A stretch of 33,723 nt of DNA, taken from assembly GCF_014197205.1 (NCBI RefSeq), contig NZ_JACIFD010000015.1:1-33723 (forward strand), in the 5' to 3' direction. This DNA comes from Canibacter oris (GTDB taxonomy: Bacteria > Actinomycetota > Actinomycetes > Actinomycetales > Microbacteriaceae). The first letter of the stretch is position 1; each line of letters starts with the position of its first letter. The position numbers were made by a program, and so were the translations under genes. Of the stretch, positions 24,431-32,521 are shown one piece after another. A model generated the notes under the pieces. It did no database searches and was not told the DNA's origin. It worked only from the letters and a program-made list of their open reading frames with translations.

Positions 24431-25778
24431 TTCGCTCCCCTAATATTGGCTCGAATCGCACTTGCTGCTCTTCATCATCCTCACTCTGCGACAGTGGCAG
24501 TTGTGATTGCTGGTCTTGCTTCACTGCGTGCTGTATCACTTTGCGGCGCATTTCATCGTTTTTTATTACGCCAGCAAAAAATTCAGCCGGATCACTGCTG
24601 CGGCCAGTTTGTAAAACTTCACCACTGCGAATTACATGAATCTCCCACTCGGTGGTAGTTGGAATATCCTCAGCAACAGCTGCCGTCACAATCACTTGTT
24701 GATAGTCAGCTACTGAACTCATTAGTCGCGCCCGGCGTGCTGCATCAAGCTCCGCAAAGACATCATCCAAAATCAATACCGGATCTTCCGGCGCTAACTC
24801 ATCGCGTAGCAAATCAGCAAAGGCAAGCTTTAGTCCCAGCGCTACAGACCAAGACTCCCCATGACTCGCATACCCTTTAACCGGTAAGGCATTTAAGGAA
24901 ATTTCTAAATCATCCCGGTGTGGTCCAACCAAGGTCATTCCGCGCTCAAATTCTTTTCTTTCTGAGCGCCGCAGCTGCGCGATAAATTCCGCGGTTAAGT
25001 TTTCACGTGATTGCGGTGTTAAATGCGGTGATGTTTCACGTGAAACATTTTCTGCAACGGGTAAATACTGCGCCGCCCCTGTAGCAGCGCTTTCCTTTAA
25101 GCTAAGCTGCGGGCGGTGATCAGCAGCCACAAGTTTCTGATATGCCTGCTCTAGCCGCGGTTGTAGCTGATCCACCAATAAGCGGCGCTCCGCCATAATT
25201 CTGGTGCCGGTGTCGATTAGTTGCTGGTTCCAAAACTCAAGGGTTTCACTCACCCCCGGCTGTTTATAAGCACCACGCAGTGATTTTAAAAGCGCGGTAC
25301 GCTGCTTTAGAACACGATCATATTCTTTATAAACAGCCGCAAAATATGGGTTTCTGGTTACTATTGCACCGTCTAAAAAAGTTCTGCGACTGCTTGGCTC
25401 ACCGCGCACAATCTGCAAATCTTCTGGGGCAAACAAAACCGCAGTAAACCACCTGGTAAGCTCCCGAAGTTTTACCGGGTTTCCATTAATCTGTGCTTTT
25501 TTAGCCTGCCGTGAACGAAATTCCAACTCTAAGGTCGGGCTAGTATTTTGGTGCGTCACCTGCAAGCGTGCCACCGCAGTGTCATTGCCCTGCAAAAACA
25601 GTGGGGCATCACTACTAACCCGATGCGATGACAGCGAATCAAAGTAGGCGATGGCCTCGACCAGATTTGTTTTACCCTGACCGTTACGGCCCAGCACCAA
25701 AACTTTCCCCGCTTTAAAATCTAATTCCAGCTTCGGATAGTTTCTGAAATTCAGCAGCGAAAGGTGTTTAACGTGCAT
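24417..25778 (-). CDS. recF: DNA replication/repair protein RecF
   Basis: A 453-aa SMC-like ATPase that helps load RecA at gaps. Walker A is GRNGQGKT (30-37), the signature/Walker B region is near the end (LILDDVFAELD) and SLSSHR follows the head motif. It is longer than typical RecF (about 360-400 aa). One extra piece is a loop around 228-262 containing NVSRETS (244-250), encoded by a perfect parS site; another is a Gln/Ser/Glu-rich C-terminal tail. The start lies 1 base after the dnaN stop, so it is coupled to dnaN. Confidence 0.95.
   Translation of the reverse strand: MHVKHLSLLNFRNYPKLELDFKAGKVLVLGRNGQGKTNLVEAIAYFDSLSSHRVSSDAPLFLQGNDTAVARLQVTHQNTSPTLELEFRSRQAKKAQINGNPVKLRELTRWFTAVLFAPEDLQIVRGEPSSRRTFLDGAIVTRNPYFAAVYKEYDRVLKQRTALLKSLRGAYKQPGVSETLEFWNQQLIDTGTRIMAERRLLVDQLQPRLEQAYQKLVAADHRPQLSLKESAATGAAQYLPVAENVSRETSPHLTPQSRENLTAEFIAQLRRSERKEFERGMTLVGPHRDDLEISLNALPVKGYASHGESWSVALGLKLAFADLLRDELAPEDPVLILDDVFAELDAARRARLMSSVADYQQVIVTAAVAEDIPTTTEWEIHVIRSGEVLQTGRSSDPAEFFAGVIKNDEMRRKVIQHAVKQDQQSQLPLSQSEDDEEQQVRFEPILGERNAAE
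25032..25047. other. parS centromere site inside recF
   Basis: TGTTTCACGTGAAACA is a perfect 16-bp parS palindrome, identical to the Bacillus/actinobacterial ParB consensus. It lies in the recF frame, in a loop-coding region, 2-4 kb from the origin. It is one of three in this window and would nucleate ParB encoded at 33424. Confidence 0.95.
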
Positions 25779-25779
25779 C

Positions 25780-26919
25780 CTAGCTCATCAAAAGATTTGG
25801 CTGCTGCAGATATTTAAAGCTGTTATCGTCAGCATCATCTTTGCTGCGCTGTCCTAAAATCAAAACCGGGCCAGGCCGCTCAGTGGCACTTGGGCCAAAC
25901 ACAATACGGGTGTAATCGCTGTCTGCGCCATTCAAACCATCACGCAGAAAACTTGGCCGCAAAGCAACGGTTACCTCAGCCCCTGCAAGATGTGCATCAA
26001 CCCCGTCAGTACCCGCCGCTGCTTCGCTGCCAGTTCCAGAGAGAGTTACACGTCCCTCGGCAAAGTTAAACCGAATTGCAGCGTCATTTTCCACAACCAA
26101 GGCAACACGCTCCACGGCAGCCCGCAAATCAGCGGTATTTATCACGGTATAGTGTTCTAAATCTGTCGGGAACAGTCGTGAAACTGGAGGGTAAGTGCCG
26201 GCAATCAGCTGAGTAGTAATTGCCTTATTGTCACCAATAAAACCAATCTGTTGCCGTTCGCCATTGGTTTGAATCACAATCTGTACGCGTTCAGCGTGAG
26301 ACAGCTGTTTCGCTGCTTCATTAACAGTTTTTGCCGGCACAATCACATTCATATCAGCAACTTGTGCCTGATTTTCAAAATCAATACCGCGGGTCGCAAT
26401 TCGATAGCGGTCAGTAGCTGTAAGGCTCAGCACGTTATCTTTAATCTCAAAGAAAATGCCGTTCAGAGTTGGGGTGACATCCTCGTTTGAGGCAGCAGGG
26501 AAAACCTGCGCAACAGCCTTGCGGAAGTCTTCGCCACGTACCTCACCCGTGATTTCATCAAGCTGCGGCAACTGCGGATATTCCTCCACCGGCATGGCTG
26601 GCAGGTTGAAGCGGGCTGATCCACTGCTGATTTCTACTTTGCCTTCAAGCACCCGCACCTCAACCTCTGCGCCCGGGAGTTTACGCGCAATATTTGCCAG
26701 TAGTCGCCCGGATACAAGGGCGCGACCCGGCTCATGCACAATTGCCGCGGCAGCTGTTTTCGCGGAAACCTCAAAGTTAAAAATTGAGAAGGTAACAGCA
26801 TCACCGACAGCTTCTAGAAGCACGCCACCAAGAATTGGCTGGGTGATGCGTGAGGGCAGCATTGCAACAGGGAAAGACACTGCTTCACTGAATAAATCAG
26901 GGTTCATACTAAAACGCAT
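25780..26919 (-). CDS. dnaN: DNA polymerase III beta subunit (sliding clamp)
   Basis: A 379-aa protein with three repeated clamp domains of about 125 residues. The first begins MRFSMNPDLFSEAV...LPSRITQPILGGVLLEA, and the central part has RGEDFRKAVAQVFPAAS and the ATDRYRIATR motif of beta clamps. The length matches actinobacterial DnaN. It encircles DNA and tethers polymerase III. AAGGAG lies 5 bases before the ATG. It is separated from dnaA by 414 bases of origin-type DNA with its own TTTAAA-17-TATAAT promoter. Confidence 0.97.
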   Translation of the reverse strand: MRFSMNPDLFSEAVSFPVAMLPSRITQPILGGVLLEAVGDAVTFSIFNFEVSAKTAAAAIVHEPGRALVSGRLLANIARKLPGAEVEVRVLEGKVEISSGSARFNLPAMPVEEYPQLPQLDEITGEVRGEDFRKAVAQVFPAASNEDVTPTLNGIFFEIKDNVLSLTATDRYRIATRGIDFENQAQVADMNVIVPAKTVNEAAKQLSHAERVQIVIQTNGERQQIGFIGDNKAITTQLIAGTYPPVSRLFPTDLEHYTVINTADLRAAVERVALVVENDAAIRFNFAEGRVTLSGTGSEAAAGTDGVDAHLAGAEVTVALRPSFLRDGLNGADSDYTRIVFGPSATERPGPVLILGQRSKDDADDNSFKYLQQPNLLMS

Positions 26920-27039
26920 TGCTGCTCCTTATAAGCGTCAGGGTTTGCGGCAAATACAAATACCTGTTCAACATCATCGCATAATTTTGTGCAAAACGCA
27001 CAGTGAGAAATTTCTGCTGCCATCTTGTAAGTACCCGGG

Positions 27040-27068
27040 ATTATAAGTGCGGCTTTTAGAATTTTAAA
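27040..27068 (-). promoter_or_regulatory. dnaN promoter
   Basis: On the minus strand TTTAAA (27063-27068) is followed after 17 bases by a perfect TATAAT (27040-27045). Transcription would begin near 27033 and give a leader of about 115 bases before dnaN. Confidence 0.55.
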
Positions 27069-27189
27069 GTTTTCCCAAACCTCTGCAATGATGACAAAAA
27101 TTTTGCTGGATGCTTTTAGTTTCTTGTAATAATAATAAGTACTGTGGAAGCTGTTAAAAACTCGCTTTAGCCCAGTGTTTTAAAGGTAA

Positions 27190-27203
27190 TTACAGCTTTG
27201 TAA
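27190..27203. promoter_or_regulatory. TTACA-N4-TGTAA dyad 1 in the dnaA-dnaN gap
   Basis: TTACA-GCTT-TGTAA, a 14-base dyad. The same arrangement with the same spacing recurs 53 bases on (27243-27256) and at 9292-9305. No known actinobacterial operator that I can name matches exactly. Confidence 0.7.
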
Positions 27204-27242
27204 GCTGTAGAAACCGTGTTTATAACGGTGTGCAAAGAAAAC

Positions 27243-27256
27243 TTACACTGATGTAA
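27243..27256. promoter_or_regulatory. TTACA-N4-TGTAA dyad 2 in the dnaA-dnaN gap
   Basis: TTACA-CTGA-TGTAA, 53 bases after dyad 1. It runs directly into a further half site, so CTTACA (27242) and ATTACA (27256) are also a direct repeat with the same 14-bp step seen at 9249-9296. TGTAATTACA at 27252-27261 is itself a 10-bp palindrome. Confidence 0.7.
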
Positions 27257-27333
27257 TTACAAGGAGCTTGTCCACACTAAGCAGCAAAAATTTCCACACA
27301 GATTAAGAAGTTTTCCACAATTATTGTGAATAA

Positions 27334-28899
27334 CTATTTGCGGTTTTCGTTTCGGATTTTTTCGGTTAGCTCTTCAACCTCGTTGTAAATATTGCGGTCG
27401 CTACTAATTGCACTAGCAATTTTTTTGCACGCGTGCATTACCGTGGTGTGATCGCGACCGTTAAAAAGGTCTCCGATTTTAGGCAGCGACAGTGAGGTCA
27501 GCTCGTGGCACAGATACATTGCGATGTGCCGTGGTTTAGTGAGCTGCTGAGTGCGTTTCGGACCATAGATTTCATCTACGGTTACGTTGAAAAATTCGGC
27601 GGTGATGCTAATAATTTTTTGCGGTTGAATTTCGATATCAGCTTCGCTTGGCAGCTGGCTTTGCAACAGGGTGTAAACCAGATCATAATTAATTTCCTGC
27701 TGAGTTAAACTTGCGTAGGCAATAACCTTGGTTAGCGCCCCCTCCAGGGAGCGAATGTTTGCGGTGAAGTTATCTGCGATAAACTCCAGCACATCGTTGC
27801 CGAGCACCAGGTGTTCGCGTTCCGCTTTCATTTTTAGAATCGCGATTCGAGTGTCGCGTTCTGGGGCTTGAATATCCGTCAGCAGCCCCTGTTCAAAACG
27901 ACTAATCAAACGGTTTTCAACATCAGCCAACTGTTTTGGAGCAACGTCACTGGTAATGACAATCTGCTTGTTTTGGTTTTGCAGCGTGTTGAAAGTGTGA
28001 AAAAACGCTTCGAGGGTTTCTTTCGCCCGCGAGAGAAACTGGATATCGTCAATCAACAGAATGTCAACTTGACGCCAGCTTTCATGAAATTCTGCGCCCT
28101 TGTTGTTTTTAATAGCGTTAATGAAGGAGTTGGTAAATTCCTCCGAGCTGACATAACGCACACGGATTCCAGGGTGCAACTCTAACGCCGCATTTCCGAT
28201 AGCGTGCAGTAAGTGGGTTTTGCCAAGCCCAGAATCACCGTAAATAAACAACGGACGGTACGCCACACCCGGAGCTTCTGCCACTGCAATAGAGGCTGCC
28301 TGTGCCATACGGTTGGTTTGCCCAATCACAAAGTTGTCAAATGTCAATTTCGGATTCAGCATCGTTGCTGGGTTAATCGTTGCAATTCCAGCACCTACAA
28401 CAGGATGTTCGGCTGCGCTGAGATTGCTTTCGGACCCTGCGACTGGAGCATTTTGTGCACTGTCCTGCTGCTGTGCAGGGTTTTGTGCAGCGGTGAATCC
28501 ACCATCGTAAGTTGTTCTAGATTTTGTACTTTGGCTCTCAAATCCCGGGTTTGCCCTGGTGTTCGTCTTGGTTTCTGTGGTGGGCACTGTGACTGAATTG
28601 TATCCAGAACCAGAGGTTACAGCTGGCGTCAGGTTGTCCACCAAAACAATGAAGTCGTGAATATCGGCGGCAGCTGGCAGCTGGCGTAATGCCTGCAGAA
28701 TGTGACTGCGTAAATTTGTCTCAAGTAGTTTTTGAGTAAATTCTTGAGCCACGGCAAGATATAGCAGACCTTCACCGCCACCCTGCACCGTGGCTAACCG
28801 CAGCTGCCCTGCAATAGTTGGCGCCACTTCGGGATTGGCTGTTACCAATCTGGTGACCTCTTCCCAGATTGGTAAATATTTTTCTATTGTTTCTGCCAT
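27334..28899 (-). CDS. dnaA: Chromosomal replication initiator protein DnaA
   Basis: A 521-aa initiator ATPase. Domain I (about 1-90) binds partner proteins; domain II (about 91-180) is a long Thr/Gln/Ala-rich linker; domain III has Walker A GDSGLGKT (221-228), Walker B LLIDDIQFL (281-289) and the NRLISRF box VII arginine; domain IV carries the DnaA-box recognition motif GRDHTTVMHACKKI near 480-495. All are intact. The long linker explains the length, as in many actinobacteria. Origin-type DNA flanks both ends of the gene, with boxes in the likely promoter, so autoregulation is expected. Confidence 0.98.
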   Translation of the reverse strand: MAETIEKYLPIWEEVTRLVTANPEVAPTIAGQLRLATVQGGGEGLLYLAVAQEFTQKLLETNLRSHILQALRQLPAAADIHDFIVLVDNLTPAVTSGSGYNSVTVPTTETKTNTRANPGFESQSTKSRTTYDGGFTAAQNPAQQQDSAQNAPVAGSESNLSAAEHPVVGAGIATINPATMLNPKLTFDNFVIGQTNRMAQAASIAVAEAPGVAYRPLFIYGDSGLGKTHLLHAIGNAALELHPGIRVRYVSSEEFTNSFINAIKNNKGAEFHESWRQVDILLIDDIQFLSRAKETLEAFFHTFNTLQNQNKQIVITSDVAPKQLADVENRLISRFEQGLLTDIQAPERDTRIAILKMKAEREHLVLGNDVLEFIADNFTANIRSLEGALTKVIAYASLTQQEINYDLVYTLLQSQLPSEADIEIQPQKIISITAEFFNVTVDEIYGPKRTQQLTKPRHIAMYLCHELTSLSLPKIGDLFNGRDHTTVMHACKKIASAISSDRNIYNEVEELTEKIRNENRK

Positions 28900-29256
28900 T
28901 CTTCACCACAGGTTTCCACAGTTTTTTTGTAATTATCCACTTATTTTATTATCAAATTACTTAAAAGTGTGGATAACTTTTTATAGTTCTCCACATTATC
29001 CACATGTAATGTGTATAAACTTGGTGTGTGACAACACTGTTGTGGCAGCACCGCGGTGACAATAATTACATAATCTTGTGCGCTTGGGTTCACAGCTTTA
29101 ATACTGTGGGAGTTTGAACCGAGCGCTTTAATACGCCATCTTGCACTGTCAAAAAATTTACGGTAGAGTGTTTGTTTTGTATGGCTGTGTATTTTTACGC
29201 TGCCTAAAAGCGAGCTGTAATGCTCGGTAACTAGAACTTATTATCGGAGTAAACGA
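28900..29256. other. Origin DNA, dnaA-rpmH side (oriC, part) with divergent promoters
   Basis: A 357-base gene-free stretch, AT-rich near dnaA. DnaA boxes: reversed TGTGGATAA 28968-28976 and TTATCCACA 28996-29004 are perfect; TTATCCACT 28933-28941, TTCTCCACA 28987-28995 and GTTTCCACA 28912-28920 are near matches. Single TGTAAT/ATTACA half sites are scattered (28929, 29005, 29065) but no complete dyad. On the minus strand a perfect TTGACA at 29147-29152 could be the -35 of dnaA, with a poor -10 (TAAAGC). The rpmH promoter faces the other way. Confidence 0.88.
29141..29169 (+). promoter_or_regulatory. rpmH operon promoter
   Basis: TTGCAC (29141-29146), a 17-base spacer and TAGAGT (29164-29169). 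The start would lie near 29176, about 80 bases before rpmH. Its -35 abuts the minus-strand TTGACA of a possible dnaA promoter. Confidence 0.6.
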
Positions 29257-29394
29257 ATGAGCAAGCGTACTTTCCAGCCGAATAACCGTCGCCGCGCTAA
29301 AAAGCACGGTTTCCGTCTTCGTATGCGTACCCGTGCTGGCCGTGCAATTCTTGCAGCACGTCGCCGCAAGGGTCGCAGCAAGATTAGCGCATAA
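29257..29394 (+). CDS. rpmH: 50S ribosomal protein L34
   Basis: A 45-aa, very basic protein starting [20 protein letters not shown] and ending GRSKISA, the complete L34 sequence pattern ([19 protein letters not shown]). The ATG follows CGGAG by 6 bases. L34 is part of the large ribosomal subunit and is almost always found beside dnaA and rnpA. Too short for most frame-length cut-offs. Confidence 0.97.
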   Translation: MSKRTFQPNNRRRAKKHGFRLRMRTRAGRAILAARRRKGRSKISA

Positions 29395-29408
29395 GCTTTA
29401 TATGCAGC

Positions 29409-29858
29409 ATGGCTTCTAAGCACCGCATTAAGCGGGGAGAAGACTATCGCCGCATAGTGCGCAGCGGTTACCGCGTGGGAGGCAAATTTTGTCTCGCCCA
29501 CGCGGTTTTGCTGTCTCCTTCAGGGAATCAGTCAAATATTGAAGCTGAAAAAAGCGGGAAAACCACAATTTCACAATTGAATGTTTCACGTGAAACATCC
29601 TCTAATATAACCGCGGATGATACTGGTTGCCGCTTTGGATTTATCATTACCAAAACTGTTGGTAACGCAGTGACCAGGAATTTATTGCGGCGACGCTTAA
29701 AGAGCATCTGTGAAATTGCGGTAAAAAATGGTTTTAGCGGTGCTGAAGTAGTTTTTAGGGTTTTCCCACAGGCGGCAAATGTAAGTTATCAAGAATTAGA
29801 AACGGCAGTGCTAAAACAGCTGCAGCGGGTGCAGGAGCGAGCGAATGCAGATACTTAA
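29409..29858 (+). CDS. rnpA: Ribonuclease P protein component
   Basis: A 149-aa basic protein that supports the RNase P RNA in tRNA 5' maturation. The hallmark RNR-type motif [21 protein letters not shown] (77-96 region) is present, and [17 protein letters not shown] fits the N-terminus. Between the first strand and this motif is an insert of about 33 residues (40-72) not needed by the fold; it holds NVSRETS (58-64), encoded by a perfect parS. The start has no good Shine-Dalgarno and lies 14 bases after rpmH. It overlaps yidD by 14 bases. Confidence 0.95.
   Translation: MASKHRIKRGEDYRRIVRSGYRVGGKFCLAHAVLLSPSGNQSNIEAEKSGKTTISQLNVSRETSSNITADDTGCRFGFIITKTVGNAVTRNLLRRRLKSICEIAVKNGFSGAEVVFRVFPQAANVSYQELETAVLKQLQRVQERANADT
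29582..29597. other. parS centromere site inside rnpA
   Basis: A perfect TGTTTCACGTGAAACA, in frame within the extra loop of RnpA and encoding NVSRETS together with flanking bases. It lies about 600 bases from the right-hand DnaA boxes. Confidence 0.95.
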
Positions 29859-30153
29859 AACCCTGTTGCTATTGCCGCGTAACCTTGCGATTGCTTTCAT
29901 GCTGGGGTATCGCAAGGTTGTTTCTCCGCTTTACGGCGAGGTTTGTAAGTATTACCCAAGCTGTTCGCGGTACGCTTTAGAGGCATACCAAAAACGAAAC
30001 TTCTGCACTGCCACTGCGTTGACTATCTGGCGATTGCTGCGTTGTAATCCATTTAGCAACGGTGGCATTGATGATGTTCCAGAGGGTAAAAATCAAGTAG
30101 AAATGACCAGGGCGGGGTTCGTTGTGCCAGTGGTCGAAAGGGATAAAAAGTAA
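29845..30153 (+). CDS. yidD: Membrane protein insertion efficiency factor YidD
   Basis: A 102-aa protein with an N-terminal amphipathic/hydrophobic segment and the invariant YidD core [21 protein letters not shown] (31-51, with C39 and C45), followed by [17 protein letters not shown]. It assists YidC/Sec-dependent insertion at the inner membrane. It sits in the standard rnpA-yidD-yidC order, overlapping rnpA and sharing its last base with the yidC start codon. Confidence 0.95.
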   Translation: MQILKTLLLLPRNLAIAFMLGYRKVVSPLYGEVCKYYPSCSRYALEAYQKRNFCTATALTIWRLLRCNPFSNGGIDDVPEGKNQVEMTRAGFVVPVVERDKK

Positions 30154-31109
30154 TGTACGAATTTTTTGAGGCGATTTTTTGGCCTTTAAAGTGGATTGTT
30201 GAAGCTATCCTGACCGTTTGGCATAACCTTTTCTCAGCTTTGGGGATGGATCCAAACAGCGGTGTCACCTGGGTGCTTTCGATTGTGGGCTTAGTAATTG
30301 TAGTGCGGTCTTTGACTATTCCACTGACTGTAAAGCAAATTAAAGCACAGCGCAAAATGCTTGAAACCGCGCCTGAGATGCGAAAAATTCAAGCAAAATA
30401 CAAGGGTAAGCGTGATCAGTATTCCCGCGAGGCAATGAACCGTGAGATGATGGCACTTTATAAGAAGCACGGCACTAACCCGCTCGCTAGCTGCTTCCCT
30501 ATTTTGGTGCAGATGCCAATTTTCTTGGCATTGTTCTTTGTACTGCGTAATGCCGCGGAAAACAATCCGGGTGTGGGCCTGATGAACGAGCAGTTGACCA
30601 GCAGCTTTAACAACGCTATCTTCTTTGATGCCCCACTGAAGATGACATTCACTGAAGGTATTCAGAGTGGTAACGTAATCGTTGCGGTAATGCTGGGTGT
30701 AATTATGGTTGCTATGATTCTGTCACAGTTCTTTACCCAGAAGCAGATTATCTCGAAAAACATCTCTGATGAGACTAAAAATAGCCCGATGTACCGACAG
30801 CAACAAATGTTACTTTACATCTTGCCACTGGGCTTCCTGTTCTCAGGTTTCGTATTCCCATTGGCGTTGAACATTTACTGGCTGCTGTCTAATCTTTGGA
30901 CTATGGGCCAGCAGGCAATCGTGATTAACGCAATGCCTAATCCGGGTAGTGAAGCATGGCGTAAAAAGCAAGAACGCTTGCGTCGCAAGGGTAAACTGGT
31001 GCCAGAGGAAAACTCTGTCTCGACAGATATAAATGAGCTAGAAACACGAGGGCAGCGACAGCAGCCGATGAGCGCAAAGCGTGCTAAAAAACAGGGAGGT
31101 AAGAAATAA
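30153..31109 (+). CDS. yidC: Membrane protein insertase YidC (Oxa1/Alb3 family)
   Basis: A 318-aa insertase without the large periplasmic domain of enterobacterial YidC, as usual in Gram-positives. Five helices: about 12-30, 38-58 (with groove arginine R52 in VRSLTIPL), 110-130 (PILVQMPIFLALFFVL), 172-194 and 212-252. A charged cytoplasmic hairpin (KAQRKM...KYKGKRDQYSREAMNREMM) follows the second helix, and a basic tail (about 270-318) resembles ribosome-binding tails. No lipobox is seen at the N-terminus. It overlaps yidD and jag by one base each. Confidence 0.96.
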   Translation: MYEFFEAIFWPLKWIVEAILTVWHNLFSALGMDPNSGVTWVLSIVGLVIVVRSLTIPLTVKQIKAQRKMLETAPEMRKIQAKYKGKRDQYSREAMNREMMALYKKHGTNPLASCFPILVQMPIFLALFFVLRNAAENNPGVGLMNEQLTSSFNNAIFFDAPLKMTFTEGIQSGNVIVAVMLGVIMVAMILSQFFTQKQIISKNISDETKNSPMYRQQQMLLYILPLGFLFSGFVFPLALNIYWLLSNLWTMGQQAIVINAMPNPGSEAWRKKQERLRRKGKLVPEENSVSTDINELETRGQRQQPMSAKRAKKQGGKK

Positions 31110-31585
31110 TGAACACCACCGGTCCTGATCTTGCCGCGCTGGAACGCGAGGGCGATTTAGCTGCTGATTACATTGAGGGGCTATTAGATATTGCTGATCT
31201 CGATGGTGATCTCGATCTTGGCGTTAAAAACGGACGCGCTACGGTTACTGTAACCGGTGGCGGTGAAGATCTGAACCGACTTGGCACAGCCCAGGTAGTG
31301 CAGGCTTTGCAAGACCTGAGTCGTCTTGCGGTGCAGCAGCAAACGGGTGAGTTTTCACGGTTACTGTTGGATGTTGGTGGATCGCGGGAGGCTCGTGAAG
31401 CAGAGTTGCTGCGAGAGGTCGACGCAGCGATTGCACAGCTAGCGGCTGGAAAAGATGCGGTGCAGTTACCTTCTATGAGCTCTTACGAGCGGAAACTGGT
31501 GCATGATTATGTTGCAGAACGCGGTTATAAATCAGCTTCACACGGTGAGGGCAAAGCTCGTCGCTTAGTGGTAACGGCGGCTTAA
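31109..31585 (+). CDS. jag: Jag/KhpB-like KH-R3H RNA-binding protein
   Basis: A 158-aa protein with a KH-like domain (about 25-90; VKNGRATVTVTGGGEDLNRLG replaces the GxxG loop region) and a C-terminal R3H domain with the R/H spacing in YERKLVHDYVAERG (about 125-138). It lacks the Jag-N domain of Bacillus Jag, as in other actinobacteria. The family binds RNA and is linked to cell-length control. It starts on the last base of yidC and ends before a hairpin that abuts a parS. Confidence 0.9.
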   Translation: MNTTGPDLAALEREGDLAADYIEGLLDIADLDGDLDLGVKNGRATVTVTGGGEDLNRLGTAQVVQALQDLSRLAVQQQTGEFSRLLLDVGGSREAREAELLREVDAAIAQLAAGKDAVQLPSMSSYERKLVHDYVAERGYKSASHGEGKARRLVVTAA

Positions 31586-31594
31586 ATAGAGATT

Positions 31595-31635
31595 AACAAA
31601 GCAGGGCGCTTCGGGTGGAAGCGTCCTGCTTTGTT
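31595..31635 (+). terminator. Strong terminator of the rpmH-jag operon, running into parS
   Basis: AACAAAGCAGG-G-CGCTTC pairs with GAAGCG-T-CCTGCTTTGTT around a GGGTG loop: 17 pairs plus one G-T. The right arm ends in TTTGTT, whose last four bases are the first four of the parS at 31632. Confidence 0.85.
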
Positions 31636-31647
31636 TCACGTGAAACA
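31632..31647. other. parS centromere site between jag and rsmG
   Basis: A perfect TGTTTCACGTGAAACA. Unlike the other two it is intergenic, and its first bases are shared with the terminator stem. It is the closest parS to parAB. Confidence 0.96.
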
Positions 31648-31762
31648 TTTATGCTGCTGTGTCACAGTGGGAAAGATGGTTATGAACAAAATGAGCTAAT
31701 CCCCAACTTTAGACAGCAGAAAATCGATAAACTCAGTAGGTAGTAATTATACGGGAGGGCAA

Positions 31763-32416
31763 ATGAGCACTAAAGAGACACAGCAGGTTGTGGTGCGTGA
31801 GCCGGAACCGGAATTTTTAGATGAATTTGCAGGTGATAACGCTGATAAACTACGGGATTTTGCTGCTGACTTGTTTGACCGTGGCGAAACTCTCGGATTG
31901 ATTGGCCCCCATGAGCCGGCACGGTTGTGGACGAGGCACATCATTAATTCAGGTCTGTTAGCACCGCTTTTGGAGCCTAACAGTAAACTCGCTGATATTG
32001 GCAGTGGCGGAGGTTTCCCGGGCATTGTGCTTGCTGCGATGCGCCCGGATGTCGCGATTCGCTTGATTGAACCGATGGAGCGTCGCTGTGCTTGGTTGCA
32101 GGAGCAAGTAGAGCGTCTGGGGCTTGATAACGCTGAGGTTTTGCGTGGGCGCGTGGAGGAGTATCACGGCGCTTTTGAGGTGGATCAGGTCACCGCCCGA
32201 GCGGTGACCGCGCTAAAGAAACTAGTACCGTGGACTGCTCCTTTGCTTGTGCCAGGCGGGAAAATGCTTTTCCTAAAGGGTGCTGGCGTGCATGATGAAA
32301 TAATTACCGCCGCAAAGGTTTTGAAGAAACATCGGGTGGTTAATTATAGTGTTTCGGTTCTTGGTGAAGGGCTGACGGAGCCAACGCGAGTATTCCGTGG
32401 TGAAATTGCTGCTTAG
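31763..32416 (+). CDS. rsmG: 16S rRNA (guanine-N7) methyltransferase RsmG
   Basis: A 217-aa Rossmann methyltransferase. The SAM-binding motif is LADIGSGGGFPGIVLA (77-91), with LIEPMERRCAWLQEQ as the acidic motif II region and the family ARAVTALKKLVPW segment. It methylates G527 of 16S rRNA; loss gives low-level streptomycin resistance in several bacteria. The ATG follows GGGAGGG by 3 bases. It opens a unit with parA and parB after a 177-base gap that holds the terminator and parS. Confidence 0.95.
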   Translation: MSTKETQQVVVREPEPEFLDEFAGDNADKLRDFAADLFDRGETLGLIGPHEPARLWTRHIINSGLLAPLLEPNSKLADIGSGGGFPGIVLAAMRPDVAIRLIEPMERRCAWLQEQVERLGLDNAEVLRGRVEEYHGAFEVDQVTARAVTALKKLVPWTAPLLVPGGKMLFLKGAGVHDEIITAAKVLKKHRVVNYSVSVLGEGLTEPTRVFRGEIAA

Positions 32417-32521
32417 CAGTAAATTTAGTCCGCTATGAGCGGAATCGATGATGACGTGAGAGTAAGAGCAGCGGAAGAATACTAAGGTAGTAAACAAGGT
32501 TAATAACTTTGAGAGGTAATT

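Larger units (their letters stand above)
26920..27333. other. Origin DNA, dnaA-dnaN side (oriC, part)
   Basis: A 414-base gene-free, AT-rich stretch. DnaA boxes: TTGTCCACA 27268-27276 (actinobacterial consensus), TTTTCCACA 27311-27319 and, reversed, TGTGAATAA 27325-27333 (one mismatch each), with a weaker ATTTCCACA at 27290-27298. Two TTACA-N4-TGTAA dyads lie just to their left, and the most AT-rich part (about 27050-27190) would be the candidate unwinding segment. The dnaN promoter is at its left end. Confidence 0.85.

Noticed and set aside
26920-29256. CRISPR-like array in the AT-rich repeats near dnaA
   Set aside because: The repeats are short DnaA boxes and TTACA half sites without regular repeat-spacer units or cas genes.
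31651-31743. 30-codon frame starting right after the intergenic parS
   Set aside because: No Shine-Dalgarno, composition unlike neighbours, and it begins in the ParB-binding region; likely chance.
32429-32443. Small hairpin TCCGCT-ATG-AGCGGA between rsmG and parA
   Set aside because: Only 6 bp with a 3-base loop and no T run; not a credible terminator.
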